Shown: positions 1-6,305, numbered from the stretch's first letter. The stretch is DNA of 6,392 nucleotides from an uncultured Prevotella sp. (GCA_934256705.1 CAKQPF010000102.1:1-6392), one strand, 5' to 3'. A program made the numbers and translations. The notes: generated by a model from the sequence alone, not told the origin.

Positions 1-109
1 AAAAATCTGATAAAATCAAACTTTTTGGAGGTTTTTTTAAAAAATAATGTAGCAATTCGACGGTTTGCATTGTAAGCCGTATGTACATAAAGATAGACTT
101 ATGGGTCAT
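1..109 (-). CDS. N-terminal part of an unidentified gene, cut by the left window edge
   Basis: A minus-strand frame opens at an ATG at 109-107 and stays open to the edge, giving 36 codons (MTHKSIFMYIRLTMQ... ending ...KSLILSDF). An in-frame TAA lies four codons upstream, so 109 is the first possible start; Met8 (88) and Met14 (70) are alternatives. The A-rich bases CCAAAACAA just before the ATG suit Bacteroidota translation starts. A good minus-strand promoter sits about 155 bp upstream (266-297), with a structured leader between, which supports a real transcript in this direction. The peptide is basic, with a KKPPK stretch at residues 25-29, and has no signal peptide. I do not recognise the family. 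It could also be a chance frame in AT-rich DNA, with the promoter serving a small RNA. Confidence 0.4.
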   Translation of the reverse strand, partial: MTHKSIFMYIRLTMQTVELLHYFLKKPPKSLILSDF

Positions 110-137
110 TTGTTTTGGTTATATAGATGAATTATAG

Positions 138-219
138 CTTGACAGGAATGGAGTGCCCTTATGCATTCTTCCATTGCAATATCTCCATTCCTTATAGCAG
201 TTATAGCGTCACAGTCAAG
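138..219 (-). other. Nested long stem in the leader of the left-edge transcript (candidate structured RNA)
   Basis: The 10-base arm AGGAATGGAG (144-153) is perfectly complementary to CTCCATTCCT (183-192), enclosing a 29-base loop. Directly outside the first arm, CTTGAC (138-143) pairs with GTCAAG (214-219), leaving a 21-base one-sided insert (193-213). That insert carries a TATAGC-AGT-TATAGC direct repeat. The loop contains the 8-base palindrome ATTGCAAT (173-180). The stem lies between the promoter at 266-297 and the ATG at 109, so it would form in the 5' leader of a leftward transcript. The sequence does not match any riboswitch consensus I know. It may be a cis-regulatory leader, an independent small RNA, or a DNA-level operator. 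Confidence 0.35.
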
Positions 220-265
220 AATGATTCCTCACGTTTCAGGATTATCGAATATATAGATTCTGGTG

Positions 266-297
266 CAAATGTAGCAATTATTATTCTAAATGCCAAA
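266..297 (-). promoter_or_regulatory. Bacteroidota-type promoter reading left
   Basis: On the minus strand the -7 box is TACATTTG (273-266), a full match to TAnnTTTG, followed by CA as in many Bacteroidota promoters. The -33 element TTTG (297-294) lies 20 bases upstream, within the usual 19-23. Transcription would start near 258-261 and run toward the left edge, giving a leader of about 150 bases before the ATG at 109. The form is the same as that of the B12 operon promoter at the right end of the window. Confidence 0.55.
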
Positions 298-492
298 TCA
301 TTTTGAAGAATAATGCGTAAAAATACAAAAACAAGTGTGGGCATTATATCTTCCTTGCCTGTCTATGTTATGTGTTGATGGAGCGAAAAGGGGAAAGGGT
401 TTGCAAGATATATTCTCACAGCAATCAGCGGGCGAGCGGATGAAATCTTGATGGTCAAGCCACATAGAGAGGGAATAAGTAGAACAAACGCT

Positions 493-695
493 ACTTAGTG
501 ACGGTAAGAAAATAACTTGGTACGATTTGAGTGAAAAAATGTACCATGTCAATTAGTTCTCAACCTCATCTTTTTGGCTATTTTCTTCCCTCTCATCGGT
601 CATATAGCCCGCTATACTCCCTCTTCGAGTGAAGAAAATATCTCAAAAATATGAGGCTCAAATCATACCAATTTATTTTTTCACCGTCACTTATT
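493..695. repeat. Nested inverted-repeat element abutting the btuC stop codon
   Basis: Outer arms of 39 bases (493-531 and 657-695) are inverted copies matching at 33 of 39 positions; the shared core begins AGTGACGGT and ends GATTTGAG. Inside them lies a second pair, TATTTTCTTCCCTC (579-592) against GAGTGAAGAAAATA (627-640), complementary at 13 of 14 positions. This pair is exactly concentric with a palindrome, TATAGC-CC-GCTATA (603-616), and has symmetric 10-base gaps. The right outer arm contains the last base pairs of btuC, including its TAA at 691-693. A small extra inverted pair, TGGTAC/GTACCA, lies at 518-523 and 541-546. The layout resembles a MITE- or REP-like extragenic element, or two inverted remnants of one coding sequence. 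No transposase and no clear target duplication are seen. Confidence 0.5.
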
Positions 696-1704
696 TCCTC
701 TTTAATATGATGTAGATGATGACTGGAGCACCAAACAATGGGGTGACGGCATTGAGAGGAATGATCATCTGCTGCGGGAGAACGCTGATGATATTGCACA
801 GCATTGCGATTGCGGCTCCTGACATAAGGGTGGCTGGGAGCAGCACTCTATGGTCCTCGGAATTGATGAGAAGGCGTGCAATATGCGGCACGGCAAGACC
901 GATAAACGACACCGGACCGCAGAATGCCGTGGTGACGGCAGTGAGAATGCCCGTGGATATGAGCACCATACTGCGTATTCTGCCGAGGTTTGCACCGAGG
1001 TTTGCGGCATAGTTCTCGCCCAACAGCAGCATATTGAATGACTTGGTCAGTGCAAGGGCGATAATGATTCCGACGAGGGACGTGCCACATAGCAGAGGCA
1101 ACTGGGCGGTGGTGACATTGCTGAAACTGCCCATTCCCCAACTGACAAAGCTATGCACATTCTCCACTGTGGCAAAGAAATTGAGCAGGGTCACGACGGA
1201 AGACGTCATATATCCCACCATTATGCCGAGGATGAGGATGATGAGATTGCTCTTGATGAATCTTGTCACGACGAGATAGAGCATGGTGACGATGACAGCA
1301 CCGGCGAAAGCGGCGATGATTACCATCAGACTGCCGGTCAGCTTGAGTCCTGCTCCCATCTCTCCTGCCGCGCCCAAAGTGCCGCCGAGAGCCAGCATCA
1401 CTATGGCGACGCCGAGTGAAGCACCGTTGCTGATGCCGAGAACGGACGGACCTGCCAGCGGATTGCGGAAGTAAGTCTGCAGCATCAGTCCTGACACTGC
1501 AAGCGAAGCACCGCAGAATATTGCCGTGACAGCTTGGGGAAGGCGTGACTGGAGGATGATGAAATCCCAGCTCGCTTTCCCTGAACTGCCGCCCGACAAT
1601 ACGTTAGCCACCTGGTCAAGCGGAATGCTTACGGATCCGAAGGCCAGGTTTGTCAGAAACAAAATCGGCAGACTCGCTGCCAAAAGCATTAGTTTTATTC
1701 TCAT
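691..1704 (-). CDS. btuC: Cobalamin ABC transporter permease, FecCD/BtuC family
   Basis: This 337-residue protein is an inner-membrane permease of the FecCD family, which includes BtuC, FhuB and FepD. It would form the channel that moves corrinoid from BtuF into the cytoplasm, working as a dimer with two ATPase subunits. It is almost entirely hydrophobic, as expected for about ten membrane helices. Family landmarks are clear: RLPQAVTAIFCGASLAVSG (54-72) followed by RNPLAGPSVLG (80-90); WGMGSFSNV (189-197); CGPVSFIGLAVPHIAR (262-277), typical of the cytoplasmic coupling segment; DHRVLLP (284-290); and a C-terminal PLNAVTPLFGAPVIIYIIL (316-334). Length is normal and the end (KRK) looks natural, so the protein seems intact although its stop codon lies in an inverted-repeat arm. 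It starts 17 bases after btuF, so the two are co-transcribed. No ATPase gene follows. B12 specificity is inferred from the operon. Confidence 0.93.
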   Translation of the reverse strand: MRIKLMLLAASLPILFLTNLAFGSVSIPLDQVANVLSGGSSGKASWDFIILQSRLPQAVTAIFCGASLAVSGLMLQTYFRNPLAGPSVLGISNGASLGVAIVMLALGGTLGAAGEMGAGLKLTGSLMVIIAAFAGAVIVTMLYLVVTRFIKSNLIILILGIMVGYMTSSVVTLLNFFATVENVHSFVSWGMGSFSNVTTAQLPLLCGTSLVGIIIALALTKSFNMLLLGENYAANLGANLGRIRSMVLISTGILTAVTTAFCGPVSFIGLAVPHIARLLINSEDHRVLLPATLMSGAAIAMLCNIISVLPQQMIIPLNAVTPLFGAPVIIYIILKRK

Positions 1705-1707
1705 TTA

Positions 1708-1719
1708 GTATTGCAATAC
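1708..1719. repeat. 12-base perfect palindrome in the btuF-btuC gap
   Basis: GTATTGCAATAC is a perfect palindrome filling most of the 17-base gap (1705-1721) between the btuF stop and the btuC start. In the mRNA it could form only a small hairpin or an intermolecular duplex near the btuC ribosome site. It may equally be chance. There is no visible Shine-Dalgarno sequence before btuC, which is normal for the phylum. Confidence 0.4.
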
Positions 1720-1721
1720 CA

Positions 1722-2864
1722 TCACTCTTCCACCTTCCGGAAGTATTTGTTGTCAGTATATTTACCGCCAAGTTCAGGGTGGAATATATTGACATACTCG
1801 CGAAGGAGAACCTCCGGATGGTAAGGAGTATTCATATAGAAGTCACTTTTCTGCAGGTTTACCACGTAGGCATTATGCTTCTTGAAAGCCTTCAGTTTGG
1901 CATAGCCCTGCCATTCGTCAGCAAGGTCGGGGTAAGTAGGCTGCTTCGCACTGTAATGCTTGAGCATCCAGATGTCAGCATCAGCGCCACGGTCGAGCAC
2001 CACCTCCGGACTGTAAGGCACGGCGCCATTGGATTTCTCGTCCTCAAAGACGTATTTGCCTCCGGCATCAGTAATCATCTGCCCCACGGTGCTGTTGATT
2101 CCCGGCACATACCATGAGGAGTTGAGCTTCTTTCCATCGAGCACGGTAGGGCGGGATTTCACTTTCTTCACCTTTTCCTTCAGTGAGTTGTATTCCTTTT
2201 CCACTGCAAGGAAGATGCTGTCAGCCTCTTTTCCCTTGCCTACCAGTCTGCCATAGAATCGCATCCACTCAGCACGCTGAAGCGGACCAGTCTCCATATA
2301 GTCGGCACACTCCACCACAGGAATGCCCACTTTCAGCAGTTTGGCGTAGCTGTTGTTGTCCTCCATAGCGGAGATGACCACGGCATCAGGCGAGAAGTCG
2401 ATGATTTTCTCGATGGCAATGGCGGTGCTCGTGCCGAAATCCTTCACTTTTCCGCTCTTGAGCCTTTCCTGCAGTCTGTCGATATACATGTATTCCCCAT
2501 CTCCCACAGCGCCGATGGCATCGAGAGCTCCAAGTTCATTGAACAGGGAAGCGTGCACTGCCACATAGCAAAGCATATTGGAGACAGGAGTGCGGACCAC
2601 ATCTCCTTCCGGCAGATGCTGCGGCATATCCATGTCTTTCGGCACAAGGATGTAGCGATGCAGCACCTTTGTCGAGTCCCAAGGATTCTTTATCTCCGCC
2701 ACGGTGAAGCCGTCAGCCTCCTTGAGCGAGAGAAGTGTGGCATAACGCATTTCCACATCCCTGCCGGAAACAGCAGCAGTGCTGCCATCCCCACACGAAG
2801 CGAGGGATAGCACCACTGCCAATGTCATCAGGAAATATGCTGATATAGACTTACTTGAAATCAT
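1722..2864 (-). CDS. btuF: Periplasmic cobalamin-binding lipoprotein of the ABC importer (BtuF-like)
   Basis: This 380-residue protein is a class III periplasmic-binding protein (FecB/BtuF type). It would capture corrinoid released by BtuB and hand it to the BtuC permease. A signal peptide (1-23) ends in the lipobox LASC with the lipidated Cys at 24. The next residues, GDGS, lack the acidic run seen in the upstream btuG, so retention facing the periplasm is likely. The N-lobe holds RTPVSNMLCYVAVHASLFNELG (91-112) and VKDFGTSTAIAIEKIIDFSPDAVV (140-163). The charged linker is helical, around 210-238. The C-lobe holds WYVPGINSTVGQMITDAGG (251-269) and YHPEVLLREYVNIFHPEL (348-365), a common ending for this family in Bacteroidota. 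The start codon lies 14 bases inside btuG, implying translational coupling. Without context this family also serves haem and siderophore uptake; the riboswitch and btuB-btuG neighbours decide for B12. Confidence 0.9.
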   Translation of the reverse strand: MISSKSISAYFLMTLAVVLSLASCGDGSTAAVSGRDVEMRYATLLSLKEADGFTVAEIKNPWDSTKVLHRYILVPKDMDMPQHLPEGDVVRTPVSNMLCYVAVHASLFNELGALDAIGAVGDGEYMYIDRLQERLKSGKVKDFGTSTAIAIEKIIDFSPDAVVISAMEDNNSYAKLLKVGIPVVECADYMETGPLQRAEWMRFYGRLVGKGKEADSIFLAVEKEYNSLKEKVKKVKSRPTVLDGKKLNSSWYVPGINSTVGQMITDAGGKYVFEDEKSNGAVPYSPEVVLDRGADADIWMLKHYSAKQPTYPDLADEWQGYAKLKAFKKHNAYVVNLQKSDFYMNTPYHPEVLLREYVNIFHPELGGKYTDNKYFRKVEE

Positions 2865-3966
2865 AATTGAAAGAGATAGCGGAAGGACCTACACCTGTAG
2901 TGAACTTGTTCAGCTTGCTGCCATTGAGGTCATACACCACGCAGTAGCCATCAGTCTTGTAGTTTACCTTGCCATCCACGAGGTTGTTTGAAGTGATATA
3001 CACGCGATTGGTCTTTGCATCCACGGCGATAGCGCAAGGATTAACGATGTCAGCACCGTCGATGAATGCCTTTGACTCGCCAGTTGCGATGTCATATACG
3101 CTGAATGTAGGAGTAGTGGCAGGGTTGGTGTATGGTGCATCGAAAGAATATATCTTGCCATTTGCCATTGTCATGCCGGTAGCGGCGCAGACCTTCTTGG
3201 ATGTTCCGTCAGCGAGAAGCTCGTAAACGCCTTCACCTGACTGGTTCCATTTTTCGTCATAAGAACCGGAATCGAGATAGAAGAGGCGGCCGTTGTAAGA
3301 CTTTATATCCACCGCATTCACGATGTTCTCGTTCTTGATGATTTCAGTCTTGCCAGTAGCAAGGTTGATTTTTGAGATGGAAGCATTGCCTACAGCATTG
3401 CCATAGTCGGAGTCTGCGGTGTAGAGATAACCATCCTGCACTGTCATACCTTCAGAATAGTTGCCACAATCGAGTGTTCTCACCACCTTGAGTGAAAGAG
3501 TATCGATGTCGAGCACCTTATTATTATATGTAGAAACATAGACATGACCACGATAAGCCACTGCGTGACGTGGAGCAGCTACTACATTTCCTTTCTCTGT
3601 ATCTGCCATTTCCGACTTGATAGTGGTGATTTCCTTCATGGAAGTACGATTAGCTACAAAGATAGTATTCTCTCCTGTGCCGATGATATAGATCTTTGAA
3701 CCGTATGTCACAGCGTCATTTACGGTACGGCCGAGCGACTTTCCGTTTACGGTCTGATAGACTCTCTGTGACACGGCGTTTGAGTTGTTGTCAAGGTAAG
3801 TGATGCTTCCGTCGATGCCGGCACCCTTGTTACCGCCATTGAGAACGTACACTCCGTTGGAAGATGAGATTACGTCATACTGTGGTTCATCGTCGTCATC
3901 GCTGCATGATGTGAAGCCGAGGGCTGCTACAGCCGCTACGGCGAAAAGGGATAAGAATTTTTTCAT
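2851..3966 (-). CDS. btuG: Surface-exposed cobalamin-binding beta-propeller lipoprotein (BtuG)
   Basis: BtuG proteins of gut Bacteroides are seven-bladed propeller lipoproteins that bind B12 extremely tightly on the cell surface and sit as a lid on BtuB. This 371-residue product fits. The signal peptide ends at FTSC with the lipidated Cys at 21. It is followed by SDDDDE, the acidic stretch that acts as a surface-export signal in Bacteroidota lipoproteins. The rest shows about seven YncE-like repeats of the form 'hydrophobic pair, G, +IYV': for example GVYVLNGG (38-45), KIYIIGTG (91-98), HVYVSTYNN (141-149), YLYTADSDYG (180-189), RLFYLDSGS (227-235), KIYSFDAPY (271-279) and RVYITSNN (321-328). 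Repeats are spaced roughly 35-50 residues apart and separated by 'D-T-G/L' turns. The gene lies 68 bases after btuB, with an A-rich stretch before the ATG, and overlaps btuF by 14 bases. I see no secondary promoter fitting the full consensus in the gap. The binding residues cannot be assigned by eye; orthology to BtuG rests on fold, signal and locus. Confidence 0.88.
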   Translation of the reverse strand: MKKFLSLFAVAAVAALGFTSCSDDDDEPQYDVISSSNGVYVLNGGNKGAGIDGSITYLDNNSNAVSQRVYQTVNGKSLGRTVNDAVTYGSKIYIIGTGENTIFVANRTSMKEITTIKSEMADTEKGNVVAAPRHAVAYRGHVYVSTYNNKVLDIDTLSLKVVRTLDCGNYSEGMTVQDGYLYTADSDYGNAVGNASISKINLATGKTEIIKNENIVNAVDIKSYNGRLFYLDSGSYDEKWNQSGEGVYELLADGTSKKVCAATGMTMANGKIYSFDAPYTNPATTPTFSVYDIATGESKAFIDGADIVNPCAIAVDAKTNRVYITSNNLVDGKVNYKTDGYCVVYDLNGSKLNKFTTGVGPSAISFNYDFK

Positions 3967-4034
3967 TTTTGTTATTTTATGGTTATTGTGTTTTTATTAT
4001 CAAAATCATCTGCAAGTATTTGTCATGCAAAGCC

Positions 4035-6038
4035 TTAAGGCAACTGCATCTTGACCGTGGCAAGCCAAGACCGTCCGGGCATAGGATAGAAGCGCACTAT
4101 CTCATACTGCTTGTCGAAGAGGTTTTTCACGTCAAAACGAAGCGAAAGAGTGCTCTTTCCCACCTTCACATCCTTATATGCAGCGATGCCGCATTCGGTG
4201 TAGCCCTTTATCTTCGTGCCGTCATAATGCTCATTGTTTGCCCATCTCTCGCTTACGCCTGTGGCTGAAAAGGTGAGATTGAGCCATGGATTCTCCCATG
4301 CCAAGCTCGCTCCGCCCATGTGCTCCGGCGTGTATGCCACCTGGAGGTCATAGTAAGGCGACTCGCTGTTTGTGCGGTTTACTATCTGCTGATAGGTGTA
4401 GTTGCAGGCAAAGGCGATCAGATGGTGCTGCGAAAGCCTGTGAGTCACATTGCCTGTGACATCCACTCCGATGCTTCTTACCTTGCCAAGGTTGACGTTT
4501 GTCCACATGAACATGGTCTGCGGCACAGCCACTATCTTGTCCTTCACCCAGTTGCGGTAAGCGTCCGCCGTAATGGCGAACTCCGATCCGTTGCCATACT
4601 GGCGGCTCCAGGTCACTCCGAGGTTTATCTGCCGGGTGCATTCCGGGTCGAGAGTCGCACTGCCGAAGTGCTTGTAGTACTGCTCATTGAATGAAGGCGA
4701 GCGGAATATGTCCTTGTAAGCCAGCCTTACGTACAGGTCTTCGTCTTCCATCAGCCTGTAGTTCAGCGAGAATGAAGGCGATAGATGCTTTATGTCATCG
4801 GCAGAAGCGCCTGCTGTCGCACCATTATAATATAGTGAATACAGTGCGCGGGCCATGGCAGTGAAGCGTCCGCAAGCATATTTTGCCGTCAGGCTCTGCA
4901 GCACCGTGTGGCGGAATGGGTCGCGATAGATGGTCTGGTCGCTGCCCGTGAGATTGTTGAATGAATAATCCACGGCATAATCGAAAGCCCAATGCTGTCC
5001 CACCTCATAGAGCAGGCTGGCAGAAGAATATGCTTCGCGTTGCCAATACTGATGGTCCATTATTCCTCCACTGTAGGAAGGGTCCTTATAGTCCAACATT
5101 GCATAATTGAATTTTGCCACATAAGCCAGTGTCAGAGGATTATTGCCTTGGGTCAGTCTCTGCCTGTAATTGAACTGGGCAAAGAAATTCTGGTCGTGCT
5201 CCTTCTCCTTGCTGTCGTTGACATAATAGTTGACGCTGCCCGGAAGCCGGCGGTCATTGTCGTAATAATACAGTTTCAGGCTGAAGATATTGGCGTCGGA
5301 GGGCTTCAGCATCATGTTTATCTCCCCGTGACCAGAGCTCATCCAGTTGTTGTTACGGCGAGCATGTTCCGTCTGCGAGACGTTCCTGATGGAGTATGGG
5401 TAGTCGTTTTCCGCATAGAAATAATCGCCCACCAGGCTGAAACCGAATTTCTCCGTCACGTTCTTCTCTATCCTCACGAATGGATTGGCTATTCCCCACG
5501 ACCCCATTTTCATCTGTGCCGTGACGTGGCAGGCGAGGTCTGCTGTCGGGATTTTCAGCGTGTTGAGATAGAGAGTGGCTGCCGTGCTGGCGTTCTTTGC
5601 CGGGATGAATATGTCCTCATTGTCGCCTATGGTCAGAGAAAGGTTTCTGATATTGTCGAGCGAATAGCGTGAGAGGTCGATATGTCCGGTCTGGCAGTCG
5701 CTGAGTGCCACGCCGTCATAGACCACTCCCGTATGCTGTGCACCGAAGCCACGCACCGAGACGGTCTTCATTCCGCCCGCTCCGCCGTAGTCGCGCAGCG
5801 TGACGCCGGGCAAGCGTCTGAGTGCCATCGCCATATCGGCAAGTCCCATTCGCTCAAAGTCCTTTGTGCCAATGGTATAGACAGGCGCAACGCTGCGGTA
5901 GTCTTTTGCCTTTTCATTGCCTCTGATGGTCACTTCCGCTATGGAATCGTGCAGCACCTTGTCCTGCGCAGTTATCCCCATAGGCATAGACAGAGCCCCT
6001 ATCAAGGCAAGAAAGGGTAACTTTTCTCTTAACATCAT
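4035..6038 (-). CDS. btuB: TonB-dependent outer-membrane cobalamin receptor (BtuB)
   Basis: This 667-residue outer-membrane receptor would import corrinoids using energy from TonB-ExbBD (not in the window). A signal peptide covers residues 1-24 (cleavage likely after GITA). A TonB-box-like stretch, AEVTIRG, lies at 34-40. The plug domain spans about 50-165 and includes LRRLPGVTLRDYGGAGG (73-89), VSVRGFGAQHTGVVYDGV (93-110) and LSRYSLDNIRNLSL (122-135). The remainder is a 22-strand barrel with alternating aromatic strands, ending in the usual KNLFDKQYEIVRFYPMPGRSW. There is no N-terminal carboxypeptidase-like extension, so it is a classical BtuB-type receptor and not a SusC-type one. The final residues (VKMQLP) lack the terminal aromatic residue common in outer-membrane proteins. 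Two adjacent ATGs (6038 and 6035) are possible starts; the choice changes one residue. It is first in the operon, directly under the cobalamin riboswitch, with btuG next. Confidence 0.93.
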   Translation of the reverse strand: MMLREKLPFLALIGALSMPMGITAQDKVLHDSIAEVTIRGNEKAKDYRSVAPVYTIGTKDFERMGLADMAMALRRLPGVTLRDYGGAGGMKTVSVRGFGAQHTGVVYDGVALSDCQTGHIDLSRYSLDNIRNLSLTIGDNEDIFIPAKNASTAATLYLNTLKIPTADLACHVTAQMKMGSWGIANPFVRIEKNVTEKFGFSLVGDYFYAENDYPYSIRNVSQTEHARRNNNWMSSGHGEINMMLKPSDANIFSLKLYYYDNDRRLPGSVNYYVNDSKEKEHDQNFFAQFNYRQRLTQGNNPLTLAYVAKFNYAMLDYKDPSYSGGIMDHQYWQREAYSSASLLYEVGQHWAFDYAVDYSFNNLTGSDQTIYRDPFRHTVLQSLTAKYACGRFTAMARALYSLYYNGATAGASADDIKHLSPSFSLNYRLMEDEDLYVRLAYKDIFRSPSFNEQYYKHFGSATLDPECTRQINLGVTWSRQYGNGSEFAITADAYRNWVKDKIVAVPQTMFMWTNVNLGKVRSIGVDVTGNVTHRLSQHHLIAFACNYTYQQIVNRTNSESPYYDLQVAYTPEHMGGASLAWENPWLNLTFSATGVSERWANNEHYDGTKIKGYTECGIAAYKDVKVGKSTLSLRFDVKNLFDKQYEIVRFYPMPGRSWLATVKMQLP

Positions 6039-6058
6039 AATTGGTTTTTGCGTTCATG

Positions 6059-6083
6059 CCGGACCCTATTCCTGGGTGTCCGG
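6059..6083 (-). promoter_or_regulatory. Expression-platform hairpin between riboswitch and btuB start
   Basis: CCGGACCC (6059-6066) pairs with GGGTGTCCGG (6074-6083), leaving one bulged base and a 7-base loop. This is the strongest short hairpin in the leader. It lies 20 bases after the B12 box and ends 20 bases before the btuB ATG. No T-run follows it in the direction of transcription, so it is not a classical terminator. Control of ribosome access to btuB, or a kissing interaction with the aptamer, is more likely; this is inferred from position. Confidence 0.55.
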
Positions 6084-6103
6084 TGAAAAAGAAGATTGAA
6101 AAT

Positions 6104-6268
6104 GGCAGGTCTTCTGACTTTACCGACAAGCATTGCCTCCTTCCCGACACGATGGTCAGTGGATCCATGGCGATACTTACAATGCGGTTTACAGCTGCAG
6201 GAACAGTTCAGGACTCTCACCTGATTCCCTTTCACGGGCATCCTCCGGACGCTCCGTTACCACAATCA
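6104..6268 (-). promoter_or_regulatory. Cobalamin riboswitch
   Basis: The minus strand carries the full conserved core of the cobalamin aptamer. First comes GGGAATCAGGTGAGAGTCC (6230-6212), then CTGTTCCTGCAGCTGTAA (6206-6189, matching the CTGTxCCxGCAxCTGTA consensus). CCACTG (6162-6157), the loop 5 motif, follows. The B12 box AAGTCAGAAGACCTGCC (6120-6104) closes the aptamer. GCATTG (6185-6180) can pair with CAATGC (6135-6130), closing a helix in the core. The 5' end is set by the predicted transcription start and is approximate. Binding of cobalamin would reduce expression of the B12 uptake operon that begins with btuB about 65 bases downstream. Whether it prefers adenosyl- or methylcobalamin cannot be decided by eye. 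Confidence 0.93.
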
Positions 6269-6273
6269 AGGTG

Positions 6274-6305
6274 CAAAGATACATTATTTATTCGAGATAA
6301 TGCAA
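6274..6305 (-). promoter_or_regulatory. Bacteroidota-type promoter of the B12 uptake operon
   Basis: On the minus strand the -7 box is TATCTTTG (6281-6274), a full match to TAnnTTTG and followed by CA. A -33 TTG (6305-6303) lies 21 bases upstream. Transcription should start near 6266-6270, right at the 5' edge of the riboswitch, leaving a leader of about 230 bases before btuB. A 10-base palindrome, TACTTAAGTA (6313-6322), lies just upstream and could be an operator, but this is only a positional guess. Confidence 0.7.

Larger units (their letters stand above)
110..690. other. AT-rich region without a convincing protein gene
   Basis: No open frame here has recognisable protein character. The stretch holds a leftward promoter (266-297), a nested stem (138-219), two copies of a 12-bp direct repeat (the first copy, 46-57, lies just outside; the second at 268-279) and a nested inverted-repeat element (493-695). 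Positions 298-492 contain nothing I can name. Base composition is visibly lower in G+C than in the operon to the right. The btuD ATPase gene that often follows btuC is not here: no Walker A, LSGGQ-type signature or Walker B pattern appears on either strand. No classical terminator with a clear T-run follows btuC. Confidence 0.6.

Noticed and set aside
127..306. Plus-strand frame of 59 codons starting MNYSLTGMECPYAFF and ending LNAKSF.
   Set aside because: It has no plus-strand promoter fitting the consensus, no recognisable domain, and lies antisense to the better-supported leftward promoter and its leader. It could be a small protein, but I would not annotate it without conservation.
298..552. 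Minus-strand frame of 84 codons starting MTWYIF.
   Set aside because: Its composition (rich in Ser, Cys, His, Phe) is that of a chance frame, it runs through the left inverted-repeat arm, and it has no start context or family resemblance.
644..671. Possible minus-strand promoter TATTTTTG (651-644) with TTG at 671-669 inside the repeat element.
   Set aside because: The spacing of 17 bases is shorter than the usual 19-23 and no gene follows in that direction for over 500 bases.
493..695. Invertible promoter switch of the Bacteroides type.
   Set aside because: The arms are imperfect (6 mismatches in 39), no recombinase is nearby, and no good promoter lies between them.
593..799. Minus-strand frame of 68 codons overlapping the end of btuC.
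   Set aside because: Its first half is an out-of-frame reading of btuC. Only the tail after about 700 is of interest, and that is treated as part of the inverted-repeat element.
4992..5672. Plus-strand frame of 226 codons.
   Set aside because: It is the antisense shadow of btuB, whose receptor domains are unmistakable on the minus strand.
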